Below, in pieces: positions 33,308-41,891 of a DNA stretch of 64,000 nt. This DNA comes from Streptomyces sp. L-9-10 (GTDB lineage: Bacteria; Actinomycetota; Actinomycetes; Streptomycetales; Streptomycetaceae), in the NCBI RefSeq assembly GCF_004151105.1, contig NZ_PHRF01000066.1:1-64000 (forward strand), in the 5' to 3' direction. Every line of letters starts with the position of its first letter. Within the stretch, counting starts at the first letter, position 1. A program made the translations under genes and the position numbers. The notes under the pieces are model-generated. The model worked only from the letters and a program-made list of their open reading frames with translations. It made no database searches and had not been told where the DNA came from.

Positions 33308-34514
33308 GGTCCTCCGGCGTGGTGGAGAGCACGTCGTGCGCCGCCTTCTCCACCGCCCCCTCGCGCCCCGGGTGCGCGCCGACCGCGCGGTAGAAGCCGG
33401 TCAGCCGCCGCTCGCCACGGTCCCGGGCGATCAGCTCGCAGGCCAGCCAGCCGCCCTCGTAGGAGCGGGCCAGCCGGTCGGGGTCGCCGCCGAAGGCGAA
33501 GTCCTCGTCGGACGGCAGCTGTGCGGGCGTCTCCCCGCGGCGGACGGCGCGCTGGAGTTCGGGGGCGATCTCGCCCGCCGTCCGGTCCGTGCCCCGGTAC
33601 GCGACCCAGTCGGCGAAGCCCTCCGAGAGCCAGGCCGGGGTGGCGGCCGAGGTGGCGGCGCGGGTCGCGACATGGGTGGTCTCGTGGGTGAGGACGATCC
33701 GCCGGCCGTAGGTGCTGAGGGCGCCGTACGCCTCGGGGTTCACCACGATCCGGTCGGCGGGCGCCGCGCCCGGGGAGCCGACCTCGCCCGTGGTGACGGC
33801 CGCGATGCCCCGGTATCCGGCCGCGGGCGCCCCCAGCAGCCCCGCCATGGACTCCAGGGAGTCCGGCGCGAGCAGCACCACCCGGCGTGCCCAGGGGCCC
33901 GGCCAGGCGTCGTCCACGGCGGGTACGGCACGGTCGGCGGCTGCCGCGATGCCGCGCAGCCGCTCCTCGGCCGCCGCACCGGCCCCGACGCCGAGGACAA
34001 GGCTGTGGGCGCCGCGTACGGCCCGTACCTCGCCCTGCTGCCAGAGCTGCGCGGTGCCGCCCGCGCCCGGCCGGTCCCCGGTCACGTACCAGCGGCCCCC
34101 GCTCTCCTCCAGCGCCAGCGTGCGGGGGGTGGAGACCGGCGCGCTGTCGTAGCCGGCGATGCGATAGCGCAGTTCGGCCTGGACGGTGGCCCGGTCGCCG
34201 GAGCGTTCGACGTCGGTGAGCCGGTACGTCCATGAGCCGAGCGGCACGTCCGCGAGGTTCTCGAACTCCTCGCGCGCGGTGGCGCGCAGGGTCCGCGCGG
34301 AGGGGGCGAGGACGGCGAGATACGCGTCCTCGTCCCGGTCCATCACGGCCGCGGCCCGGCGCTCCAGGGTCCGTCCGATCGCCTCGGTGGAGGTGTCGGG
34401 GGTCTTCCCTGGGGCCGTGCAGCCCGCCGCCAGCAGCAGCGCGACGAGCCACGGCACGGCCGTACGTCCCCACGCGCCGTGCCGTCCTGCCGCGGTACGC
34501 GCCCGACCTGCCAC
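33264..34514 (-). CDS. Lipoprotein with zinc-metallopeptidase-like HExxH motif
   Basis: The protein has 416 residues. A type II signal peptide ends in LLAAGC (lipobox), so it is probably anchored outside the membrane. A middle beta domain resembles NTF2-like or mce-associated folds (SWTYRLTDVERSGDRATVQAEL). IVLTHETTHVAT gives an HExxH zinc motif followed by WLSEGFADWVAYRG with the third Glu ligand. That is the arrangement of gluzincin peptidases. The substrate is unknown. The stop lies inside the GT87 gene on the opposite strand. Confidence 0.8.
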   Translation of the reverse strand: MAGRARTAAGRHGAWGRTAVPWLVALLLAAGCTAPGKTPDTSTEAIGRTLERRAAAVMDRDEDAYLAVLAPSARTLRATAREEFENLADVPLGSWTYRLTDVERSGDRATVQAELRYRIAGYDSAPVSTPRTLALEESGGRWYVTGDRPGAGGTAQLWQQGEVRAVRGAHSLVLGVGAGAAAEERLRGIAAAADRAVPAVDDAWPGPWARRVVLLAPDSLESMAGLLGAPAAGYRGIAAVTTGEVGSPGAAPADRIVVNPEAYGALSTYGRRIVLTHETTHVATRAATSAATPAWLSEGFADWVAYRGTDRTAGEIAPELQRAVRRGETPAQLPSDEDFAFGGDPDRLARSYEGGWLACELIARDRGERRLTGFYRAVGAHPGREGAVEKAAHDVLSTTPEDLTARWRDFVRRRLA

Positions 34515-34554
34515 GTCGCCGATCGTACGGGGTGGCCCGCGGCTTCCGTCCGGA

Positions 34555-35586
34555 TCAGACGCGCGTGACCGACGAGACCGGCATCATGCCGACCGGGTCG
34601 TAGCGCACCGCGGCCCCGGGGTAGGGAGCGTGGATGACCTGGCCGTTGCCCACGTACATGCCGATGTGGCTGGCGTCGTCGCGGTACGCCACGAGGTCAC
34701 CGGGGCGCGCGGCGGAGAGCGGGACCTGCCGGCCCGCGTACCGCTGCGCCTGGGAGGTGCGCGGCAGTCCGACGCCCGCCTGCGCGTACGACCACTGGGT
34801 GAGCCCCGAACAGTCGAAGCCGGAGGGCCCGTTGGCACCCCAGACGTAGGGGCGGCCCACCGCGTTCTGGGCGGCGCGTACGGCCGCGGCGGCGCGCGCC
34901 GAGGCGGGCGCGCCGCCGGAGAGCGTGGAGCCCTCGCCGCGGTCGGAGCGTGAGGCCCGGTCGTAGGAGTCGCGGTCGGCGGTGGGCAGCGAGTCGAGCA
35001 GCCGGCGCGCCTCGGCGAGTTTGCGTTCGACGGCGCGCTTGTGCCGGGCCACGGCGGCTCTGCTGCGCTCCAGCTCGGTGAGGTCGTGGGCGGCTTCCAT
35101 ACGCACCTGTCCCAGCCTCCGCTGGGCCTGCTGGAGTTCTCTCAGGGTGCCGGACTGGCGGGCGCCGACCCGGTCCAGGACGGAGGCCTTGTCGAGATAG
35201 CTGTCGGGGTCGGAGGAGAGCAGCAGGGCGAGGGCCGGGTCGACGCCGCCCGAGCGGTACTGGGCGCCGGCGAGCGAACCGAGCGCTCCGCGCATCTTGT
35301 TGACGCGCTCCTGGCCGCGGGCGGCGCTGTCCTGCGCCTGGTCGACCAGGCCGCGCAGCCGTTCCGCCTGTTCGTTGGCCTTGTTGTACAACTCGGTTGC
35401 CTTCTCGGCCTGTTCGTACAGCCGGTCGACCTTGGCGCGGGTGGCCTCCGGCGTCTGCTGCGGGTCGGCACCCGCGGGGGCGGCTCCGAGCGCCGCCGCG
35501 GCCGTGGCCGCCGCGGCGGACACCGCGAGGACGCTGCCGCGGGCGCCGAGGCCCAGTCCGGGTTGTGAGGGGCGGCGATGGGACAC
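34555..35586 (-). CDS. Secreted NlpC/P60 peptidoglycan hydrolase, paralogue 1
   Basis: The protein has 343 residues: a signal peptide, then a coiled coil (about 45-200) rich in A, E, R and Q, as in RipA-type hydrolases. The C-terminal NlpC/P60 domain has GANGPSGFDCSGLTQWSYAQAG (catalytic Cys), SHIGMYVGNGQVIHAP (His) and PYPGAAVRYD. It cleaves stem-peptide bonds. I choose GTG 35586 (MSHRRPSQP) by alignment with the paralogue upstream. The ribosome site is weaker here. Confidence 0.92.
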   Translation of the reverse strand: MSHRRPSQPGLGLGARGSVLAVSAAAATAAAALGAAPAGADPQQTPEATRAKVDRLYEQAEKATELYNKANEQAERLRGLVDQAQDSAARGQERVNKMRGALGSLAGAQYRSGGVDPALALLLSSDPDSYLDKASVLDRVGARQSGTLRELQQAQRRLGQVRMEAAHDLTELERSRAAVARHKRAVERKLAEARRLLDSLPTADRDSYDRASRSDRGEGSTLSGGAPASARAAAAVRAAQNAVGRPYVWGANGPSGFDCSGLTQWSYAQAGVGLPRTSQAQRYAGRQVPLSAARPGDLVAYRDDASHIGMYVGNGQVIHAPYPGAAVRYDPVGMMPVSSVTRV

Positions 35587-35730
35587 CACAGGAAGCCGCA
35601 CTTCCTTCCGCTGTACGCACTGACGCAGCCCCTGCCGCCCGACGGGCGGACCGCTGGCCGGAGCTGCGCGCAGCAGACAGTAGCCGTGCGACCACGGAGC
35701 GACCAACGACCGCCCCGGGCACACAAAGTG

Positions 35731-35768
35731 GCGCCCCACCGCAGACCACAAGGTCATCGGTGGGGCGC
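35731..35768 (-). terminator. Terminator downstream of NlpC/P60 paralogue 2
   Basis: GCGCCCCACCG and CGGTGGGGCGC form a perfect 11-bp stem with a 16-base loop. It lies 55 bases beyond the paralogue 2 stop and upstream of paralogue 1, so the two hydrolases are probably separate transcripts. Confidence 0.65.
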
Positions 35769-35822
35769 GGCGTCAGCGTGCGTAGCGGGAATTCGCCCGA
35801 ATGGGCGGGTGTCAACGGGCCG

Positions 35823-36863
35823 TCAGACGATCCGGACGCCGAACTGGAAGGGCATGTTGTTGATGGACTCGTAGCGCACGCTGGCACCGGGCTTGGGGGC
35901 GTGCAGCACCTGGCCGTTGCCCGCGTAGAAGCCGACGTGGTGCAGGTCGCCGTAGAAGATGACCAGGTCACCCTGCTTGAGCTGGCTCATTCCGATGCGC
36001 GTACCGGCGTTGGCCTGGGATTCGGAGGTGCGGGGTATGGTCGCGCCGGCCTGCGCGTACGCCCAGGAGGTCAGCCCGGAGCAGTCGAACGAGCCGGGGC
36101 CGCTGGCACCGTAGACGTACGGGGTGCCGATCTTGCTCTGGGCGGCGGCGAACGCGGCGCCGGCCAGCTGCGAGGAGGGCACGGAGTTGCCGAGGTCGGC
36201 GCGCGAGGAGGTGCCGCCGCCGTCGCGGCTGGCGCGGGACTCGTCCTCCTGGGCGAGCGCGGCGCGCTCCTGCGCGGTGAGCGTGTTGAGCAGCTTCTGC
36301 GCCTCGGCGAGCTTGGCCCGGACCTCGTCCTTCTTCGCGCCGAGCTGCTTGCGGGTGTCCGCGAGGTCCGTGACCTTGCCCTGGGCCTCCTGGCGCTGCT
36401 GCGCGAGGGTCCGCTGCTTGGACTGGATCTGCTGGAGCGTGTCGGCCTGCTTGGCGCTGACCTGGTCGAGCGTGGACGCCTTCTCCAGGTAGCTGTCCGG
36501 GTCCGAGGAGAGGAACAGCTGTACGGCGGGGTCGATGCCGCCGGTGCGGTACTGGGCGCTGGCCATCGAACCGAGGCCGTCGCGCAGGTCGTTCAGCTCG
36601 TCCTGGCCGCGGGCGACCTTGTCCTGGAGGGCGTCGACCTGCTTTTCGAGCTTGCCCTGCGCCTCCTTGGCCCCGTTGTACTTCTCGGTGGCCTTCTCCG
36701 CGTCCTCGTAGAGCTTGTCGACCTTCTCCTTGACGTCTTCCTTGCTCGGCTTCGGGTCCGCGTGCGCGGCCTGGGCGCTGAGAGCGACGGCAGCGGCGGC
36801 GGTCGCGGTGAGCACGGTCACACGGGCACGGCTCGGCTGCTTGGGTCGACGGTGGGACGCCAC
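35823..36863 (-). CDS. Secreted NlpC/P60 peptidoglycan hydrolase, paralogue 2
   Basis: The protein has 346 residues and shares a full-length layout with paralogue 1: a signal peptide ending AAHADP, a long coiled coil, and an NlpC/P60 domain with GASGPGSFDCSGLTSWAYAQAG and HHVGFYAGNGQVLHAP. It was probably produced by tandem duplication. GTG 36863 is preceded by GAAGGAG at nine bases. Longer reading frames add only MRKKELAS. Confidence 0.93.
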   Translation of the reverse strand: MASHRRPKQPSRARVTVLTATAAAAVALSAQAAHADPKPSKEDVKEKVDKLYEDAEKATEKYNGAKEAQGKLEKQVDALQDKVARGQDELNDLRDGLGSMASAQYRTGGIDPAVQLFLSSDPDSYLEKASTLDQVSAKQADTLQQIQSKQRTLAQQRQEAQGKVTDLADTRKQLGAKKDEVRAKLAEAQKLLNTLTAQERAALAQEDESRASRDGGGTSSRADLGNSVPSSQLAGAAFAAAQSKIGTPYVYGASGPGSFDCSGLTSWAYAQAGATIPRTSESQANAGTRIGMSQLKQGDLVIFYGDLHHVGFYAGNGQVLHAPKPGASVRYESINNMPFQFGVRIV

Positions 36864-37212
36864 GGAGGCGAGCTCCTTCTTCCTCACCCGCCTGCCGGGC
36901 CATGGGGGACGCTGGGCCCCGGCTTCCTGCGTCCACCCCTCCAGCGAACTGGACCGAACCGGGCTGAACTACACGAAATCGGCGGTTCCTTCGCTGCCAC
37001 CCCGGATGGATGATCAACCGTGCGAAGGTTCGAGGCCTGACCTTAGTGACCTTCTTGTGATCAGTTCAAATCCTTCCAAGGAAAAACTCAGTCAGGACGC
37101 ACATAATTTACCGACACCACACAGGCAGTCATGGGCATTTGACGCTGCGCTGCAACAAGGAGCGATCAATTCGGTCATTGTTCGCATGAGTTGACCAGCG
37201 TCACAAGAGGGA
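36864..37212 (-). promoter_or_regulatory. Long AT-rich leader/promoter region of NlpC/P60 paralogue 2
   Basis: No gene is visible. The segment 37039-37200 is far richer in A and T than anything else in the window (for example GTAAATTATGTGCG on the minus strand, a plausible -10 region). It is followed by about 200 bases of possible leader. Such genes in Streptomyces often carry a c-di-AMP (ydaO) riboswitch. I could not match its core words with confidence, so I only flag the leader as structured-RNA territory. Confidence 0.4.
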
Positions 37213-38577
37213 TCAGACGCGCGAAAGCCGCTTCAGCAGCAGGGCGGACGCGACCGGCCTGGCACCGGCCCTGGCGACCCCGTCCGCGACCTCCCGGTCG
37301 GTGGAGACCACGACCACGGGCCGGCCGGGCGGCTCGGCCCTGACCAGCTGGCGGATCAACTCGTCCGCCGTCACGCCCGGTTTGGAGAACAGCACCCGCA
37401 CCCCGCGCGGCGGCGCGAGCAGCACCGGCGCCGCCAGCTCGGCGCCGTCGAAGACACAGGTCATCTCCGCGCCCGTCTGCGCCGCGAGCATGGCGAGCCC
37501 GCCCAGCAGCCGCAGCCGCTGCTTCTCCAGCGGCATCGTCGGATAGCCGGTCTTGGTGACGTTGTAGCCGTCCACGATCAGATGCGCCTGCGGCAGCGCG
37601 AGCAACTGGTCGAGCAGCGCGGGATCGGTCTCGGAGAGCGCGCGGGCCGCCACGTCCTTGGGAGACATACGGCCGGGCTCGACCGCGTCGACCGTGTCCG
37701 CGGGCCGGGCGGCGGCGGGCGGCAGCGCCAGCTCGCGCCGCAGCCCCTGCGCCGACTCCAGCACCGTGTCCAGCAGCAGCCGCAGCCGCATGTCCTCCAC
37801 CGAACGGCCCTCACGGGCGGCCCGGCGGCTCGCCTCGACGGCCGCCTCCGCCTCACCGAGACGCGCCCTGATCCGGCGCGTCTCGCTCTCCGCGGCGGAG
37901 ACCTGCGCCGCCGACTCGGCCCGGAACGCCTCGGACTCCGCGTTCGCGCGGCGCAGCGCCGCCTCGCCCCGCTTCACATCGCTCTGGGCGCTGCGCAGCT
38001 TGCGGTGGAGCGATTCGGCCTCCTTGCGGGCCGCCTCCAGCTCCGTGCGCAGCCGCTCGGTCTCGCTCTTCGTCAGGGCCCTGGCGACGGCCAGTTCCTC
38101 ACGGAGCCGTTCCAGCTCGCGCCGGGTCTCCGCACCGGCCCGCTCGGCGTCCGCCCGCTGTGCCTCCTCGCCCGCGGCGGCCACCAGCTTCACCCACCCG
38201 GGGGGCCTGAGCACATACGCGGCCGCGGCGACATCCACGGGATCGGCGGCGGCGGGCGGCGAGCCCGCCTCCAGGGCCGCGGTCAGCTCGGGCTGGGACT
38301 GGCTGATCCGCTCCCCGATCCGCTGCCGGAACACCGGGTCGCTCTCCAGGGCGGCGGCCATCGCGTTCCCCGCGAACTTCGCCCGTCTGTTGGGGGCGAA
38401 CCGGGCGTACTGCCGCAATTGTGTGGGGAGTTCGGTGACGGTCAGCCCGCCGAAGGCGTCGGAGACCAGCGCGACGACCCGGCGCCGTACTCCGTCCGGG
38501 AGCGGGCGGTCGAGCGCCTCCGCGGCGTCACCGCCGGCCGCACCGGCCGGCTCAGCACCGCTCGCGGGCTGCTCCAC
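37213..38577 (-). CDS. NYN-domain (PIN-like RNase) protein with coiled coil
   Basis: The protein has 454 residues. An N-terminal helical domain (TQLRQYARFAPNRRAKFAGNAM) is followed by a coiled coil of about 130 residues and a C-terminal NYN/YacP domain (about 320-454) with LIVDGYNVTK, TCVFDGAEL, VLFSKPGVTADELI and VVVSTDREVADGV. The four acidic positions suit a metal-dependent nuclease of the Rae1/PIN-like group. The RNA target is unknown. It starts at GTG 38577. Confidence 0.87.
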   Translation of the reverse strand: MEQPASGAEPAGAAGGDAAEALDRPLPDGVRRRVVALVSDAFGGLTVTELPTQLRQYARFAPNRRAKFAGNAMAAALESDPVFRQRIGERISQSQPELTAALEAGSPPAAADPVDVAAAAYVLRPPGWVKLVAAAGEEAQRADAERAGAETRRELERLREELAVARALTKSETERLRTELEAARKEAESLHRKLRSAQSDVKRGEAALRRANAESEAFRAESAAQVSAAESETRRIRARLGEAEAAVEASRRAAREGRSVEDMRLRLLLDTVLESAQGLRRELALPPAAARPADTVDAVEPGRMSPKDVAARALSETDPALLDQLLALPQAHLIVDGYNVTKTGYPTMPLEKQRLRLLGGLAMLAAQTGAEMTCVFDGAELAAPVLLAPPRGVRVLFSKPGVTADELIRQLVRAEPPGRPVVVVSTDREVADGVARAGARPVASALLLKRLSRV

Positions 38578-38614
38578 GATCCGTCACCCCATCTACCCCT
38601 TTCGGGCGGCTCCC

Positions 38615-38857
38615 TCAGGAACCGGCCCCCGGCCTGTCCACCAGTTCGATCTGGTCCACGGCGTTGCACCAACGGCACCGCACCGACTCGATGGTCTCAC
38701 TGACCACCTCGCGCTCCTCGACCTTCGGCTCCCCGGCCAGGTCCAGATGGACGTACTCGACGGTCTTCGCGGAGCGGGTCACATCGAAGCGCGTGAGATT
38801 GCCGCACAGCGTGCAGCGCCACCGGGTCGCGGCCGTCGGCTGCGGAACCGTCGTCAT
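38615..38857 (-). CDS. Small zinc-ribbon protein
   Basis: The protein has 80 residues. Two CxxC knuckles, CTLCGN and CRWCNA, frame a short beta domain, which is consistent with one bound zinc. It starts at ATG 38857 (MTTVPQPTAATRWRC). It lies 37 bases upstream of the NYN gene on the same strand and may form an operon with it. The function is not known to me. Confidence 0.75.
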   Translation of the reverse strand: MTTVPQPTAATRWRCTLCGNLTRFDVTRSAKTVEYVHLDLAGEPKVEEREVVSETIESVRCRWCNAVDQIELVDRPGAGS

Positions 38858-39027
38858 CGTCGCCGTCCTCTTTTCGTCGTCCCTCGTGCGGTGTCCCGGG
38901 GTGCGCCGTCGAAACGCCGATATCCAGAAACACGCATGTGATGCCAGCAACCCTACGGCCTGGCGGCCACTCCAGGGGGCGGCGAGGCGCTCTGTACCAG
39001 TGGGTCCCGGTACGCAATGCTCTGTCC

Positions 39028-39738
39028 ATGATCAAGTGGCGGACGGCGGCCGACGGCCCAGTGGTGACCTACGGACTGATCGGCCTCTGCTGTCTGGTCT
39101 TCCTGATCAGCCCGCTGTCGGGGTTCAATCCGGGATACGGGAAGGGGGACACGCTCCTCGCGACCCAGAGCGCGTATTTCGAACGGTGGGGCGTCATCCC
39201 GGTCAATCTGCTGCGCGGCACCCCGCACGCCCTGCTCACCCCGCTGACCGCGCTCTTCGTCCACGGCAGCTGGCTGCATCTGCTGGGGAACATGCTCTTC
39301 CTGTATGTCTTCGGGGCGATGGCCGAGGAGCGGATGGGCCGGACGCAGTTCGTGCTCTTCTATCTCACCGTCGGCTACTTCGCGCTGTTCGTGTACGCGG
39401 CGGCCAACGCCGACTCGGACCAGACGCTGGTGGGGGCCTCGGGCGCGATCTCGGGGGTGCTCGGCGCCTTCCTCTATCTCTTCCCCAGGGCCCGGGTCAC
39501 CAGCCTCTTCCCGTTTCTGCTCTTCCTGCCGCTGCGCTTCCCCGCCTGGATCGTGCTGATCTTCTGGTTCGTGCTCCAGTGGGTGGCGGCGCACGGCGCG
39601 GACGCCGGCCCCGGGGTCGCCTATCTCGCGCACGTGGTGGGCTTCGGCACGGGCTTCCTCTGCGCCTGGGTGCGGTACTGGCGTACCGATAGAGTGAGGG
39701 ATCCAGCCGCGGCCACCGAGGGAGAACGCCAACCGTGA
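39028..39738 (+). CDS. Rhomboid-family intramembrane serine protease
   Basis: The protein has 236 residues with about six membrane helices. FVHGSWLHLLGNMLFLYVFG is the first conserved helix, LVGASGAISGVLGAFLYL holds the catalytic Ser in GASG, and YLAHVVGFGTGFL holds the catalytic His. It cleaves membrane-protein substrates that are not identifiable here. ATG 39028 is the only good in-frame start near the first helix. It overlaps the AsnC-like gene by four bases. Confidence 0.93.
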   Translation: MIKWRTAADGPVVTYGLIGLCCLVFLISPLSGFNPGYGKGDTLLATQSAYFERWGVIPVNLLRGTPHALLTPLTALFVHGSWLHLLGNMLFLYVFGAMAEERMGRTQFVLFYLTVGYFALFVYAAANADSDQTLVGASGAISGVLGAFLYLFPRARVTSLFPFLLFLPLRFPAWIVLIFWFVLQWVAAHGADAGPGVAYLAHVVGFGTGFLCAWVRYWRTDRVRDPAAATEGERQP

Positions 39739-40016
39739 TCACCGCGATCGTGCTCATCAAGACCAGCGTCGACCGGATCCCCGAGATCGCGGAGTCGATC
39801 GCCGCCCTCGACAGCGTCAGCGAGGTCTTCTCGGTCACCGGTACGTACGACCTGATCGCCATGGTCCGGGTCCCCAAGCACGACGATCTGGCGGATGTGA
39901 TCCCCGGCCGGATCAGCAAGATCGAGGGCGTCGAGGCCACGGACACGCATGTGGCGTTCCGTACGTACTCCCAGCACGACCTCGAAGCCGCCTTCGCCAT
40001 CGGACTCGACGCGTAG
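39735..40016 (+). CDS. Stand-alone Lrp/AsnC ligand-binding (RAM) domain protein
   Basis: The protein has 93 residues consisting only of the regulatory alpha-beta domain (MITAIVLIKTSVDRIPEIAESI, VTGTYDLIAMVRV, TDTHVAFRTY) without a DNA-binding helix-turn-helix. Such proteins may bind amino acids and modulate partner regulators. GTG 39735 overlaps the rhomboid stop and has a GGAG site, so the two are translationally coupled. Confidence 0.88.
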   Translation: MITAIVLIKTSVDRIPEIAESIAALDSVSEVFSVTGTYDLIAMVRVPKHDDLADVIPGRISKIEGVEATDTHVAFRTYSQHDLEAAFAIGLDA

Positions 40017-40040
40017 GGCCCGTCCGCGCCGGTCGCGGCG

Positions 40041-40120
40041 GCGTCGGCCTCGGCGGCGTCGGTCTCGGCGGCGTCGGTCTCAGCGGCGTCGGTCTCAGCG
40101 GCGTCGGTCTCAGCGGCGTC
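40041..40120. repeat. 15-bp minisatellite, five copies
   Basis: Five units of GCGTCGGTCTCAGCG (first copies with minor changes) start at 40041, 40056, 40071, 40086 and 40101, with a partial sixth. It lies between the AsnC-like stop and the two-component operon. Confidence 0.9.
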
Positions 40121-40133
40121 GGATGAAGAAATC

Positions 40134-40151
40134 CTCATCCGGCCCTCATCC
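40134..40151 (+). promoter_or_regulatory. Candidate response-regulator site in front of the two-component operon
   Basis: CTCATCCGGCCCTCATCC is a direct repeat of CTCATCC with an 11-base period, the spacing favoured by OmpR-type regulators. A closely similar repeat precedes the transporter gene at 42603. It lies 33 bases before the first gene of the operon. Confidence 0.55.
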
Positions 40152-40183
40152 CCGCCTCTCCCGCGCCCGGCACCCTGACGGAC

Positions 40184-40477
40184 ATGGCTTTCTCTCCTCG
40201 TCTGGCGGCCCTGGCGGCAGTCGTCGCCATCCCGCTCGGTATCGCCGCGACCAGCTACGCCATGACGGACAGTCCGGACACGCCCAAGGTGCCGCCCAAG
40301 GTGGAGCTGGACAGCACGCCGTCGCGCACGCCCGGGGTGCTGCCGGACACCACACCGGCCCCCTCGAAGAGCGGCAGCCCCGGTGCCACCCCGGGCGACG
40401 CCGTCGTACCGGGCCCCTCGGCCACCGACGGTGACGACGATGACGACCGCGGTGACGACACCGGTGAAGACGGCTGA
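40184..40477 (+). CDS. Small secreted or anchored hypothetical protein
   Basis: The protein has 97 residues: a signal-like helix (LAALAAVVAIPLGIAATSYA), then a low-complexity region rich in P, S, T and G that ends in an acidic DGDDDDDRGDD tail. It is encoded just before, and overlaps by 38 bases, the histidine kinase gene. It could be an accessory to sensing. The acidic tail might bind cations. Both ideas are inference. Confidence 0.6.
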   Translation: MAFSPRLAALAAVVAIPLGIAATSYAMTDSPDTPKVPPKVELDSTPSRTPGVLPDTTPAPSKSGSPGATPGDAVVPGPSATDGDDDDDRGDDTGEDG

Positions 40478-41891
40478 CTCGCGCCGTATCTCCGCCCGCG
40501 TACGGATCCTCCTCTGGCTGCTGGTGGTGATGACGGCCGCGCTGGCCGCCGTGGCCACCACCACCCGCTCGATCCTGCTGCGGGACGTCGACCAGCGGAT
40601 CAGCCAGCTGCTCACCCAGGAGACCGGCGAGTTCGCGAACTTCGTCAGCCAGGGCGTCGATCCGGAGACCGGCGAGCGGTTCGGCGACCCGCGCAGGCTG
40701 CTCCGGGTCTTTCTCCAGCGCCAGTACTCCGACCCCGACGAGGAACTGCTCGGCCTGACCCGGGCCGCCGGACCCAAGCCGCATGTGATCCGGCAGCGCC
40801 GCGACCTCCCCGACCGGACCGCCCTGTGGCGCGACGACGACGCGCTGACCCGGATCTTCGCCTCCGGGGCGGCCTCCGGCACCCTGCACCGCCCGCAGGG
40901 CGAGCTGCGCTGGGCGAAAGTGGAGATAGACCCCGCGGGCGACGCGGCGCCCGGCGCGTTCGTCGTCGCCTTCCACGCGGACCAGGAACGGGCCCTCGCG
41001 GACGAGACGTTCCGCACGCTGCTGGCCATCTCGGGGGTGGCGCTGCTGATGACGACCGGCATCGGCTGGGCCGTCGCGGGCCGCATACTCGCGCCCGTAC
41101 GGGTCGTACGGATGACCGCGGCGCAACTCACCGAGCAGGACCTCACCCGCCGTATCCCCGTCAAGGGCCGGGACGACATCGCCGCGCTCGCCGAGACCTT
41201 CAACGGGATGCTCGACCGGCTGGAGCGGGCGTTCGCCGCGCAGCGCGAGTTCGTCGACGACGCCGGGCACGAGCTGCGGACGCCCATCACCATCGTGCGC
41301 GGCCATCTGGAGGTGATGGGCGACGACCCGGCCGACCGGGAGGAGACCGTACGTCTGGTCACCGACGAGCTGGACCGGATGAGCCGCATCGTCGAGGACC
41401 TGCTGCTGCTCGCCAAGGCCGAACGGCCCGACTTCATCAGCCCGGAGCCGGTCCAGCTCGCCGAGCTGACCGCCGATGTCTTCGTCAAGGCGCGGACGCT
41501 GGGCGACCGGGACTGGGTGCTGGACGGCGTCGCGGACCGCGAGGCGCGGCTCGATCCGCAGCGGATCACCCAGGCGATGGTGCAGCTCGCGCAGAACGCC
41601 GTGCAGCACACCGTGCCGGGGCAGCGCATCCGGATCGGCTCGCAGGCGCACGGCGACCGGATCGAACTCCATGTCACCGACCACGGCCCCGGCGTCCAGC
41701 CACAGGACGCGGAGGTGATCTTCGAGAGGTTCCGCCGCGGCACGGCCCGCCGCGGCGCCCGCACCAGCGGCGCCGGGCTCGGCCTGGCGATCGTCAGGGC
41801 GATCGCCGAAGGCCACCGGGGCCGGGTCGAGCTGCGGCCCACCGACGGCGGCGGCGCCACCTTCGTACTCATCCTGGAGACGAGTTCATGA
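40440..41891 (+). CDS. Sensor histidine kinase (HAMP, HisKA, HATPase)
   Basis: The protein has 483 residues. Two membrane helices (about 22-42 and 193-215) enclose a 150-residue extracellular sensor. HAMP is at 216-268, FVDDAGHELRTPITIVRGH has phosphoacceptor H277, and the ATPase has LAQNAVQHT, TDHGPGVQ and SGAGLGLAIVRAI. The start is uncertain: ATG 40440 has a weak GGTGA site, and several nearby GTGs are possible. It is coupled by ATGA to the response regulator. Confidence 0.92.
   Translation: MTTAVTTPVKTADSRRISARVRILLWLLVVMTAALAAVATTTRSILLRDVDQRISQLLTQETGEFANFVSQGVDPETGERFGDPRRLLRVFLQRQYSDPDEELLGLTRAAGPKPHVIRQRRDLPDRTALWRDDDALTRIFASGAASGTLHRPQGELRWAKVEIDPAGDAAPGAFVVAFHADQERALADETFRTLLAISGVALLMTTGIGWAVAGRILAPVRVVRMTAAQLTEQDLTRRIPVKGRDDIAALAETFNGMLDRLERAFAAQREFVDDAGHELRTPITIVRGHLEVMGDDPADREETVRLVTDELDRMSRIVEDLLLLAKAERPDFISPEPVQLAELTADVFVKARTLGDRDWVLDGVADREARLDPQRITQAMVQLAQNAVQHTVPGQRIRIGSQAHGDRIELHVTDHGPGVQPQDAEVIFERFRRGTARRGARTSGAGLGLAIVRAIAEGHRGRVELRPTDGGGATFVLILETSS

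Noticed and set aside
36864..37212. Firm call of a c-di-AMP riboswitch before NlpC/P60
   Set aside because: The gene type fits, but I could not identify the conserved core words in order, so only an unassigned leader is reported.
40017..40160. CRISPR-like short repeats
   Set aside because: The 15-bp units are directly tandem without unique spacers, and no cas gene is present.
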